DNA from: Acinetobacter colistiniresistens
GTDB lineage: Bacteria; Pseudomonadota; Gammaproteobacteria; Pseudomonadales; Moraxellaceae
Direction of reading: 5' to 3'
Assembly: GCF_024582815.1 (NCBI RefSeq)
Contig: NZ_CP102099.1
Span: 1-64,000, forward strand
DNA length: 64,000 bases
Both the position numbers and the translations under genes were made by a program. How positions within the stretch are numbered: the stretch's first letter is position 1; every line of letters begins with the position of its first letter. Below the pieces are notes generated by a model. That model was not told the origin of the DNA. It searched no databases and saw only the letters and a program-made list of their open reading frames with translations. Of the stretch, positions 13,250-22,622 are shown piece after piece.

Positions 13250-14167
13250 ATGCCGAATTCAAATATTCCCAAAGATGTTGCTGGCAGCCTGACCAATGTT
13301 TTCACCAACATCAACTTTGAGCGACTCAGTGAAATCGTGGTCGCGATTATTTTATGTTTCATTGGTTTTTTAATTGCTCGTTTGGTTTCGAATGCCTTTA
13401 TTCGCACTGTAGGCAGCCGATTTAATGCGCATCAACGCCTGCTCTGGCGTCGAGGTATTTTTTACTTCATCTTCTTGCTGTTCATTATGACTAGCTTAAG
13501 AGAGGCAGGCTTTAAACTCAGTGTCTTTTTAGGTGCGGCAGGGATATTAACCGTTGCCTTGGGTTTTGCTTCACAAACCTCTGCCAGCAACTTGATCAGT
13601 GGTCTTTTCTTGATTGGTGAAGGTTCATTTGAAGTCGGCGATACGATTCAAATTACTTTAATTCGGGGTCAAACCATTGAAGGTGAAGTGATTTCAATTG
13701 ACTTACTTTCAGTGAAATTACTCACACTCGACAATGTTTATATTCGTTTGCCGAATGAACAGCTGATCCGAACACCGGTGATGAACCTATCCAAATATCC
13801 AATACGGCGTATTCCAATCACCTTGGCAATTAATTTCCATGAAGACATTATTAAAGTGCGACATGTGCTGTTAGACGTTGCCGCCAAATACCCGCTGGTG
13901 ATGGATGACCCCAAAGCCACGGTTACCGTGACTGCTTTCAGGGAGTCTTCAATCGAACTATTATTTGCAGTATGGTGTCGTCAGGAAAACTCACTCAAAG
14001 TCCGCGATGAAATGCAGGAACGTATCCGTAATGGCTTTCTACAAAATCAGATCGAAATTCCTGTACCGAAAATGGGTCTGATTGATCGACCACTTCCCTT
14101 AGAAAATGATGAAGTCGATCAATATGCCAATCAAAAAGAACTCAAAAAAGAACAGAAAGAGCAGTAA
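13250..14167 (+). CDS. MscS-family small-conductance mechanosensitive channel
   Basis: A 305-aa inner-membrane channel protein that opens on membrane tension during osmotic downshock. Transmembrane segments are visible at about 28-50, 67-90 and 93-125; the last is the glycine/alanine-rich pore helix (AAGILTVALGFASQTSASNLISG), followed by the beta domain (EVGDTIQI) and the alpha/beta C-terminal domain. The tail is charged (KKEQKEQ). AAGGGG lies before the ATG. It is coupled to the DUF432-like gene, and its stop codon abuts the end of the convergent DUF2339 gene with no spacer. Confidence 0.9.
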   Translation: MPNSNIPKDVAGSLTNVFTNINFERLSEIVVAIILCFIGFLIARLVSNAFIRTVGSRFNAHQRLLWRRGIFYFIFLLFIMTSLREAGFKLSVFLGAAGILTVALGFASQTSASNLISGLFLIGEGSFEVGDTIQITLIRGQTIEGEVISIDLLSVKLLTLDNVYIRLPNEQLIRTPVMNLSKYPIRRIPITLAINFHEDIIKVRHVLLDVAAKYPLVMDDPKATVTVTAFRESSIELLFAVWCRQENSLKVRDEMQERIRNGFLQNQIEIPVPKMGLIDRPLPLENDEVDQYANQKELKKEQKEQ

Positions 14168-17035
14168 TCAGCGCTCTTTCTGAGTCTGTTCTATTGCAGG
14201 CGGCAAAGGTGCCAGATAGGCAATCACCAACATCACGACTCCTGCACCAATAAATGAAATTACACGAGTCAATGTGCCGCTTTGTGATAGATCCAATAAC
14301 AACAGTTTCACCACCACAATCGCTAATAATGCAGCACCAACAAACCAAATTTGCCGGATGTGGCGACGGCTGGAAAAGGTCATCAGAATAAAGGCCAAAA
14401 TCACCCATAACAACGTCAGACTGAGTTGCACATCACCATTCGACCAAATTGCTGCGCTCCAGAATGGTGTGCCCAAATAATGATGCATGGCACGCACCAC
14501 CACGCTACTCAACACCAACAAGCCAATTAAAATCGTACTGACTTTAAAGCCCCACTCGATCGAACGCTCTGCACTAAAGTCATGATGATAAATAACCCAG
14601 ATCAGACCTGCAAACACCAATAAAGACAAAAGATCAGTGACGTTTAGAAGCGGTAGGAAATAGTACTGTTGCACCGAATCTGGATCTAAACTCATTAACA
14701 CTAACCAAAAGAGGGTTAGACACCATACAGGGAACTGATGCAATAGCGAGGTTCTATTGGATAGCAACAACCAGACACTATAGCTCACAGGTATTAACCC
14801 AAGTGCTGCAATCGGCATGATTGGAAAAATAGCGAGGCCAATCAAAGCTAAACCCAGCCAGACTAAAGTGGCCCAAATCTTGGCATCTCCTTTCGGCTTG
14901 TTCAAATTCAAGCTGATTAGGAGTAATGATAATAAGGTTGCAGCGATGGCAAAGCTCAGCTGACTTAAACCACTTGGCCAATGCCCAACCGAATAGATCT
15001 GTACAGCAAAACTTTCCACATAAAGCAGCAACAATAACACCGCCGCCAAAATCAGTTGTAGATTGCCCCATTGCAAACGTGATTTAAGATACACAGCCAC
15101 ACTAAATAACAGCAACAACGTGGCTGCAATCGCAAGATAAGGGCTCAGTCCATCCTGTTGCCATTGCATCCACTCAACGCCAGCAATTGCTCCCGAATAC
15201 AGCCCAAGTGCCAGAAATACACCACTTAACATCCGTGCGCTGAAATACTTCTCCACTGCTTGGTAATGCAGTAGGTAAAACGCCGATATAAATTGAGCCA
15301 ATGCAAAAATTGCAGTACTTAGGATCGGGAAATGATCATTTGACCAGACTTGGAACAGCAATGCCATCGAACTTAACAGCACCAGCGCCACGCCCACATA
15401 ACGGCTTAATCGGTAACGCTCGGTCACGCCCCAGACAATCAGTGCGGTTCCCTGAATCACCCAACCTGTTGATGTCCAATGTGCCCCTTTGGCCAATGGA
15501 AAAATCAACGCAACGAAGACCACGGCAAGGATGAAAAAGCTTTTGGCTAAAATTGAAAGTTGGGGATACTGACGTTTAATCCAAACATTGAGACTGATAT
15601 AAACAAGCGCGAGTGCAACCGCTCCCCAAGTGAGTGCTGCTGTCGAGTTCTGCATTAGATAGGCATGTAATGAAAAGCCCAATACAGGGACACTAAAAAT
15701 TAGCCCAACATCTAAAATCGGTTGTAAACGCTGCGTTTTCAGACCGATTTGCTGATCTGACGCTAAACGCTGATTTTGCGCCCGCACCATTAATTGGCTG
15801 TAACGAATACTAAGCCAGATAAACAGCGCCATATGTAGCCACAGAATCATATCCAAGGTATTAAACTGCGATGTTTCTGCGTAAATTCCAATTGTTGATC
15901 CACCAATAAACATGGTGGCAAAGAAGGCAATTTGATGCAGGATTTTCCATGGCTGAATAAAGTTCAATGCAGCCACAGCCAAGTTAATGACCAAGTAGTA
16001 GCCAAATAAGAAAATCACATCAGGATGATTTTGTGGAATTAGCAATGGCGCAAGATAAGCCATAGTTAAAGCCAACATCGCTAAATATAGGGCTTGTTGC
16101 TTTAAACTCAGACAGACCGTCACCAATAATAAAATCACAAATAAAATACTGGCCGTGCTTAAACTGGCAATGACCGCAAAATGGTGTGAGAAAATCAGTG
16201 TCAGGAATACAACCGCCAGACCGACGCCTTGTAGCGCAACTGCAAATAATTGATTTTTCTTTTGCAGCCAATAACCTGCAAGGGTGGTGATGACACCTGC
16301 GCTGGCAATAAAACCCAGTTTAACACCGAGGCTGAGTTGCCAATGTTCACTGGCAAAACGTAATAATAACACCACACCAACCATGAGTATGGCGACAGCG
16401 ACACGGAGAATTGGATTGCCATGCATCATCCAATCCAGTGCGGGTTGCCACCAAGCTGGCTGTTTAGGTTTAGACCTTGGAGAAATTGAATTTTGTTGTG
16501 TCGCTGTCTGGACTGATTCAGGACTGGCTTGCATCCAAGCAGTTTGTGGTTGCTCTACAATTGCAGTAGCAGAAGCTGCCGATTGAGTGAGATCAATTCC
16601 CTGATCATCAGAAAAAGGCTGCGACTGAATTGAAGTCTCTTGTTTTATCGATTGTGTTGCGACCTGCTCTAAATGCAGCAATCGGGTTTGAAAAGCACTG
16701 ATGGTTTGAATCAAGCAGAACAACAGTACCAATAACGCCCCACCCGCAAGCCACATCCACGTATTGGCATAGGCAAACAGTGCAAGTAATGCGGTCGCAT
16801 AAATTACAATTTTTTGTACGCCGATGCCCGTCAGTTGTGTGACATGGTTCGTTGCGGCTTGCTCAAGCTGAGTTAAACGCTGATGTATTTCTGACAGAAT
16901 GTGCACAATAACAACGGTCAAGCCAATGCCAGCAGCAACAATCGTGCCTTGCCACTTCAATGCAATTGTAGCCACAAGCAACACGGCCAAGCCAATTAAA
17001 ACGACGATGAGTCCCTGTTTATCTTTTTTATACAT
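14168..17035 (-). CDS. Large DUF2339 polytopic membrane protein
   Basis: A 955-aa inner-membrane protein with two N-terminal transmembrane segments, a soluble linker (about 130-195, rich in Gln/Ser), then some twenty-plus consecutive hydrophobic helices to the C-terminus. This is the layout of the DUF2339 family, whose function is unknown. A short predicted coiled segment (IHQRLTQLEQAATN) sits near residue 65. The start ATG at 17035 is followed by a basic MYKKDKQ segment. It converges with mscS with zero spacing, so no terminator can fit between them without lying inside a coding region. Confidence 0.82.
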   Translation of the reverse strand: MYKKDKQGLIVVLIGLAVLLVATIALKWQGTIVAAGIGLTVVIVHILSEIHQRLTQLEQAATNHVTQLTGIGVQKIVIYATALLALFAYANTWMWLAGGALLVLLFCLIQTISAFQTRLLHLEQVATQSIKQETSIQSQPFSDDQGIDLTQSAASATAIVEQPQTAWMQASPESVQTATQQNSISPRSKPKQPAWWQPALDWMMHGNPILRVAVAILMVGVVLLLRFASEHWQLSLGVKLGFIASAGVITTLAGYWLQKKNQLFAVALQGVGLAVVFLTLIFSHHFAVIASLSTASILFVILLLVTVCLSLKQQALYLAMLALTMAYLAPLLIPQNHPDVIFLFGYYLVINLAVAALNFIQPWKILHQIAFFATMFIGGSTIGIYAETSQFNTLDMILWLHMALFIWLSIRYSQLMVRAQNQRLASDQQIGLKTQRLQPILDVGLIFSVPVLGFSLHAYLMQNSTAALTWGAVALALVYISLNVWIKRQYPQLSILAKSFFILAVVFVALIFPLAKGAHWTSTGWVIQGTALIVWGVTERYRLSRYVGVALVLLSSMALLFQVWSNDHFPILSTAIFALAQFISAFYLLHYQAVEKYFSARMLSGVFLALGLYSGAIAGVEWMQWQQDGLSPYLAIAATLLLLFSVAVYLKSRLQWGNLQLILAAVLLLLLYVESFAVQIYSVGHWPSGLSQLSFAIAATLLSLLLISLNLNKPKGDAKIWATLVWLGLALIGLAIFPIMPIAALGLIPVSYSVWLLLSNRTSLLHQFPVWCLTLFWLVLMSLDPDSVQQYYFLPLLNVTDLLSLLVFAGLIWVIYHHDFSAERSIEWGFKVSTILIGLLVLSSVVVRAMHHYLGTPFWSAAIWSNGDVQLSLTLLWVILAFILMTFSSRRHIRQIWFVGAALLAIVVVKLLLLDLSQSGTLTRVISFIGAGVVMLVIAYLAPLPPAIEQTQKER

Positions 17036-17223
17036 AGACTTATATCAATTATGACAGCTTCATTGCGGCTATCTTACTTGATCACCAGATCAGCAGGTAT
17101 TGTTACATACAAAATACTGCAAATTTTAAACGACACAAGCAGCCGCTCTCTGTCCAGTTCAGATAAGACAGCCACCACTTTTTCACGTAAAATACTAAGT
17201 AATTTATAATTAGGATTTGCGCA

Positions 17224-19989
17224 ATGCCACCTTTTGTCTTGGTTGACGGGTCTTATTTTTTATTTCGTGCTTTTCACGCCTTACCTCCATTAACCACGTC
17301 GACTGGCTTACATACCAATGCCATTCGTGGCGCAATCTCAGCCATTCAGAAACTGATGCGTCGTACCCAACCGACACATATGGCTGTGATTTTTGATACA
17401 CCAGAGCCAACCTTTCGTCACAAACTATCACCCATCTATAAGGGTGATCGCCCAAGTATGCCTGAGGAATTGTCACAACAGATTCCCTATTTACATGCGC
17501 TCATCAAAGCCCAAGGTATTCCACTTTACAGCCTTCCTGGAGCTGAAGCGGATGATATCATCGGAACCTTAACTAAACGCGCTTTGGCTGAAGGCCATCA
17601 TGTCTTGATCTCAACAGGTGACAAGGACATGGCACAGTTGGTCAATCAACATGTCAAACTGGAAGACAGTTTTAAAGAACGTGTTTTAGATGAAGCCGGT
17701 GTGTTTGAAAAATTTGGTGTACATCCAAATCAAATCATTGATTATCTTACGCTTATGGGCGATGCATCTGACGGTATTATGGGTGTACCTGGTGTCGGTG
17801 CAAAAACCGCAGCGAAACTGTTAAATGAATACGGCACACTCAGCAATATCATTGCCAACGCTGATCAGCTTAAAGGCAAAATTAGCCAAAATATCAAAGA
17901 CAATGTAGACAATATAAAAATTGATCACCAACTGGCCAGTATTGTCTGTGATCTCGATCTTGCTTTGGATTGGCATGACCTGAAACTGTCTAATCCAAAT
18001 GTGGAGCAGCTTCGTGATCTATACACTGAATTAGAATTCCGTAATCAGTTACAGTCTTTGGATCATCCAAACAATCCAAACAGTTCAGCCTATCAGCAAA
18101 CGGCACAAAGCATTGCCAAGGCTGAACAAAAAGCAGAACCCGTGGTTGCCGAAGACCACGCCAATCTGTCTAGTCAAGATGATCAACTCGGTGAAGCCAC
18201 TTATCATACGGTACTGAATCAACACGATTGGGATGTCTTATTACAGCGTATGCAGCAGGCCGATCACTTTGCAATTGATACGGAAACCACCAATCTGGAT
18301 TATCGTTTTGCCGAACTGGTCGGTTTCTCTGTGGCGTTTGATGCCAAGGATGCCTATTACGTTCCAGTTGCACATGATTATGAAGGTGCACCTGAGCAGC
18401 TCAATCGCGAGCAGGTTCTTGCTCAGATCAAACCGATTCTTGAAAATGAAAACGTGAAGAAAATTGGTCATCATCTCAAATATGATGCACATATCTTTGC
18501 CAATCATGGCATTACCATTCAAGGTTGGTATTTCGATACCATGCTGGCTTCATACGTATTGAATGCCGCAGCAACCCGACATGGTATGGATGATGTCGCT
18601 CGACTTTATCTCAGCCATTTGACCACAACTTTTGAACAGATCGCAGGTAAAGGTGCCAAACAAAAAACCTTTAACCAAATTGAGCTTGAAGTTGCGGCAC
18701 ATTATGCTGCCGAAGATGCGCATGTCACTTATCGTTTATACGAAGTGTTAGCAGCAAAACTAAAAAGCCATCCTGAATTGGTCAATATCCTACATAACAT
18801 CGAAATGCCGGTTGCGCGTGTCCTCACTGGCATGGAAGAAGATGGCATTAAGCTCGATCATCAATTCCTCGATCAACTCAGTGTTGAATTCTCTAAAACC
18901 ATACAAAGCCTTGAGGCACAAGCAGCTGAATTGGCAGGCGAAGCCTTTAATGTTGCCTCGCCAAAACAAGTCGGTGAAGTTCTATTTGAAAAGCTTGGAC
19001 TCAAAGGCGGTAAGAAAACTGCGACAGGTCAATACAGCACCAGTGAAAGTATTCTGGAAAAAATCGAGCATCCTTTAGCCGAAGTGATTTTGGAACACCG
19101 TGGTCTGGCAAAACTCAAAAACACCTATACCGATCGTTTGATTGAACAATCACACGATTCAACCCATCGCGTGCATACCAGTTATCACCAAGCCTTAACT
19201 GCAACAGGCCGTTTGTCTTCAACCGATCCAAACTTGCAAAATATTCCCATCCGTACCCCAATTGGCCGTCAAATTCGTAAAGCCTTTATTGCACCTGAAG
19301 GTCGCGTCTTATTGGCAGCCGATTATTCACAAATCGAATTGCGTTTGATGGCACATTTCTCACAAGATGATGCGCTCGTTCATGCCTTTCAACAAGGTCA
19401 GGACGTGCACCGTCGTACCGCATCTGAAGTGCTTGGTATTGCCATTGAAGATGTGACCAATGACCAACGTCGTCAAGCCAAGGCGGTGAACTTTGGTCTG
19501 CTCTATGGCATGTCTGAATTCGGTCTCACCCGGCAGCTCGGTTTTAGCCGTGAAGAATCGCGTAGCTATATCGCCCGTTACTTCCAGCGTTATCCAGGTG
19601 TTTTGGATTATATGGAGCGCACACGACAAATTGCGCGTGAACAAGGTTTTGTTGAAACCATTTTAGGTCGTCGTCTATACACGCCAGACATTATGGCCAG
19701 CAATAAAATGATTAAACAGGCAGCTGAACGTGCAGCCATTAATGCACCGTTACAAGGCAGCGCAGCGGATATTATTAAACTGGCGATGATCGCAGTCGAT
19801 AAAATGCTACCTAAAGATCAAGCCAAGCTGTTACTACAGGTACACGATGAATTGGTATTCGAGGCTGATGCTGCAATTGCAGATGAACTTTCAAAACAAA
19901 TTGCTGATGTGATGCAATCGGTATTGGAAATTTCAGTGCCATTTGTGGTGGAAGTTGGACAAGGTCCAAACTGGGACGCTGCTCACTAA
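17224..19989 (+). CDS. polA: DNA polymerase I
   Basis: A 921-aa repair and Okazaki-fragment-processing polymerase. Domains: 5'-3' exonuclease (about 1-290), 3'-5' proofreading exonuclease (about 330-515) and family A polymerase (about 540-921). The proofreading residues Asp352 and Glu354 (IDTET) are kept, so proofreading should be active. Polymerase motif A (ADYSQIELR, Asp700), motif B (KAVNFGLLYG) and motif C (VHDELV, Asp875) are intact. The ATG at 17224 has AGGA at good distance. It lies divergent from the DUF2339 gene across a 188-base gap. The downstream neighbour was an acyltransferase gene before IS insertion. Confidence 0.97.
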   Translation: MPPFVLVDGSYFLFRAFHALPPLTTSTGLHTNAIRGAISAIQKLMRRTQPTHMAVIFDTPEPTFRHKLSPIYKGDRPSMPEELSQQIPYLHALIKAQGIPLYSLPGAEADDIIGTLTKRALAEGHHVLISTGDKDMAQLVNQHVKLEDSFKERVLDEAGVFEKFGVHPNQIIDYLTLMGDASDGIMGVPGVGAKTAAKLLNEYGTLSNIIANADQLKGKISQNIKDNVDNIKIDHQLASIVCDLDLALDWHDLKLSNPNVEQLRDLYTELEFRNQLQSLDHPNNPNSSAYQQTAQSIAKAEQKAEPVVAEDHANLSSQDDQLGEATYHTVLNQHDWDVLLQRMQQADHFAIDTETTNLDYRFAELVGFSVAFDAKDAYYVPVAHDYEGAPEQLNREQVLAQIKPILENENVKKIGHHLKYDAHIFANHGITIQGWYFDTMLASYVLNAAATRHGMDDVARLYLSHLTTTFEQIAGKGAKQKTFNQIELEVAAHYAAEDAHVTYRLYEVLAAKLKSHPELVNILHNIEMPVARVLTGMEEDGIKLDHQFLDQLSVEFSKTIQSLEAQAAELAGEAFNVASPKQVGEVLFEKLGLKGGKKTATGQYSTSESILEKIEHPLAEVILEHRGLAKLKNTYTDRLIEQSHDSTHRVHTSYHQALTATGRLSSTDPNLQNIPIRTPIGRQIRKAFIAPEGRVLLAADYSQIELRLMAHFSQDDALVHAFQQGQDVHRRTASEVLGIAIEDVTNDQRRQAKAVNFGLLYGMSEFGLTRQLGFSREESRSYIARYFQRYPGVLDYMERTRQIAREQGFVETILGRRLYTPDIMASNKMIKQAAERAAINAPLQGSAADIIKLAMIAVDKMLPKDQAKLLLQVHDELVFEADAAIADELSKQIADVMQSVLEISVPFVVEVGQGPNWDAAH

Positions 19990-21402
19990 GCGCTGACAAC
20001 CACTCAATAAAAGTTTCTTGCAGACAGGGGATCAACTCCCCTGCGCTACAAGAACACCAATAATAAAGAATAACTGATAAAAATTAATCCGCAAAGGAGA
20101 TAGGAATGCAACATGTCCTTTAATCAAGTTCGGGACTGTTCTAAATTTTGTGTAAGTACTTAATTTTCATTTATCCTTCAGAGGATAATTACAAAAGGTA
20201 CTTCACATGGATGAAGCAACAATCAAAAGTATGGCTGCCGAATTGGCTAAAGGTCTAAAAACACCAGAAGACTTAAACCAAATGACAGCAGTCTTTAAAA
20301 AATTCATGATTGAAACTGCACTCAATACTGAACTTTCAGACCATCTCGGTTATGAAAAGCATCAGTCCAGGAAAGGCTCAAATAGCCGTAATGGGTTTAG
20401 TTCTAAAACCATTACAACTCAAGATGGACAACTGGCTTTAGATATTCCCCGTGATCGAGAAGGTTCATTTGAGCCACAAATTATCAAAAAGCACCAAACA
20501 CGCATCACCAGTATGGATGACCAAATCCTCTCACTGTATGCAAAAGGAATGACTAATAGGAAATTGTAGCCTTCTTCAAAGAAATGTACGATGCCGATGT
20601 CTCAGCATCTCTCATCAGCAAAGTTACCGATGCTGTGATTGAGCAAGTGACTGAGTGGCAAAATAGAGCCTTAGATAGCCTTTATCCTGTTGTCTATCTT
20701 GACTGTATTGTTGTCAAAGTCCGTCAGCACTCCAATGTGATTAACAAGTCCGTATACCTTGCTTTAGGCATCAATATGGATGGACAAAAAGAATTACTGG
20801 GTATGTGGATTGCTCAGACAGAAGGTGCCAAATTCTGGCTGTCAGTCATGACAGAGCTAAAAAATCGAGGAGTACAGGATATTCTTGTTGCCTGTGTAGA
20901 TGGATTAAAAGGCTTTCCTGACGCGATAGCCTCCGTTTACCCTCATACTGATATTCAACTGTGTATCGTGCATGTTGTACGCAATAGCCTGAGATTTGTA
21001 AGCTGGAAAGACTACAAGGCTGTTACCTCGGGTCTGAAAGCGATTTATCAGGCAAGTACAGAGGAAAATGCTTTAAAGTCCCTAGACATCTTCTGTGATC
21101 AATGGAATCACCAGTATCCCAAAATTGGAGAATCCTGGCGGGCCAATTGGGAAAATATCCGAACGATCTTTAGCTATCCAGCCGAAATACGTCATGCAAT
21201 TTATACAACAAATGCGATTGAGTCGTTGAATAGCGTAATACGCCATTCAACGAAGAAGAGGAAAATCTTTTCATCTGATGACTCAGTAAAGAAGGTCATT
21301 TACTTAGCAACATCAAATGCTGCGAAGAAATGGACGATGCCAATTCAAAATTTGAACCGTACCGGGTTTGTCGGAGACTCAATATTCTGAGAGACTATTC
21401 CG

Positions 21403-21720
21403 ATGAAAAAACCAAACTATACCCCCGAAATTAGAGAAAGAGCGGTTCAATTACTAATTGAATCTGAAAAAGATTATCCATCGAATTGGGCAGCAGTTTC
21501 CGCAATTGCTCCTAAAATTGGCTGTACTCCTGAAACACTTCGTGTTTGGTATCAAAAATACTTAGATCAACAAAATCCCGCCAAAGTACAACAGGTATCT
21601 GACCAAGAAAAAATGAAGCAAATGGAACGTGAAATTAAAGAATTAAAACGTGCCAATGAAATTCTACGTAAAGCAGCCGCTTTTTTCGCCCAGGCGGAGC
21701 TCGACCGCCCACACAAATAA
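21403..21720 (+). CDS. IS3-family transposase OrfA, copy 1
   Basis: 105 aa. An N-terminal helix-turn-helix (TPEIRERAVQLLIES...GCTPETLRVWYQKY) for inverted-repeat binding is followed by a leucine-zipper-like helix (EKMKQMEREIKELKRANEILRKA, about 68-90) for dimerisation. It ends in TAATG, overlapping the orfB start by one base. A slippery T TTT TTC near its end allows fusion to orfB. The start ATG follows a short leader after the left inverted repeat. Identical protein to copy 2. Confidence 0.93.
   Translation: MKKPNYTPEIRERAVQLLIESEKDYPSNWAAVSAIAPKIGCTPETLRVWYQKYLDQQNPAKVQQVSDQEKMKQMEREIKELKRANEILRKAAAFFAQAELDRPHK
21681..21709 (+). promoter_or_regulatory. Programmed -1 frameshift site of the IS3 element, copy 1
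   Basis: Heptamer T TTT TTC (21681-21687) is in the orfA reading phase. Five bases later comes a hairpin with stem GGCGG/CCGCC (21693-21697 and 21705-21709, 7-base loop). Slipping by -1 gives an open frame that runs straight into orfB, producing the OrfAB transposase expected of IS3 elements. Confidence 0.75.
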
Positions 21721-22622
21721 TGGTGGATTTTATCCATAACAATAAGGCGTTATATGGTGTTGAAGCGATTTGTAGAATTTTACCGATTGCAGCTTCGACC
21801 TATTATCGGGCTTTAGATTTCGTTGATAACCCAGAACATCGAGCGAAACGTGCTCTGCATGATTTACATCATGCAGAGCAAATCAAACGTATTTGGAAAG
21901 AAAGTTCAGGTCGATATGGTGTACGTAAAGTTTGGCAAAAATTGAAACGTGAGGGTTATGTTATTGCACGTTGTACAGTTGCTCGATTGATGCAAAAGCT
22001 AGGTATACAAGGTGTTTGGCGTGGTAAGAATAAACAAACCACCCGTAGCCGAGATGATCAAAAACGAGCAGATGATTTAGTGAAACGGAATTTTAGTGCT
22101 GATCGACCTGACCAATTATGGGTCAGTGACTTTACGTATATTCAAACACATTCAGGCTGGGTCTATACCGCCTTTATTATTGATGTGTTCTCACGAGCAA
22201 TTGTTGGATGGAAAGTATCTACACGGATGAATACAGATATGGTGCTCGATGCATTGGAGCAAGCATTGCACGATCGAGGCATGCCAAAGAATGTGATTCA
22301 TCATTCCGATAGAGGTGTTCAATATCTTTCTATTCGCTATACCAATCGTTTAGATGCTGCAAATTTACGAGCATCAGTCGGTACGACAGGTGATTCATAC
22401 GATAATGCTCTGGCTGAAACGGTGAATGGCTTATACAAAACAGAGGTGATTGAATATTTAAAAGCAGATTGGCAAGGTTTAGCAGATGTACAACTTGCGA
22501 CACTAAACTGGGTAGATTGGTTCAATAAAAAGCGTGTACACAGTGCACTGGGTTATGTATCGCCTTTTGAGTTTGAAGCAATGTACTATGATAAGATTAA
22601 CCCGTTAGGTCAGGTGGCCTAA
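21720..22622 (+). CDS. IS3-family transposase OrfB, copy 1 (catalytic)
   Basis: 300 aa. An HTH_21-type N-terminal region (YGVEAICRILPIAASTYYRAL, then RYGVRKVWQKLKREG) precedes the rve integrase core. The catalytic acidic residues are seen in SDFTYIQ, HSDRGVQY and ALAETVNGLYKTE, the last with a Lys seven residues on, the DDE(K) signature of IS3. Normally made as an OrfAB fusion by -1 frameshifting; OrfB alone is usually not the active transposase. No defects seen, so the element is probably functional. Confidence 0.94.
   Translation: MVDFIHNNKALYGVEAICRILPIAASTYYRALDFVDNPEHRAKRALHDLHHAEQIKRIWKESSGRYGVRKVWQKLKREGYVIARCTVARLMQKLGIQGVWRGKNKQTTRSRDDQKRADDLVKRNFSADRPDQLWVSDFTYIQTHSGWVYTAFIIDVFSRAIVGWKVSTRMNTDMVLDALEQALHDRGMPKNVIHHSDRGVQYLSIRYTNRLDAANLRASVGTTGDSYDNALAETVNGLYKTEVIEYLKADWQGLADVQLATLNWVDWFNKKRVHSALGYVSPFEFEAMYYDKINPLGQVA

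Noticed and set aside
20005..20060. tRNA-like T-arm (AGGGG-ATCAACT-CCCCT) after polA
   Set aside because: Only one arm resembles a tRNA; no anticodon arm or CCA end was found. Probably an ordinary hairpin inside TTCTTG/CAAGAA.
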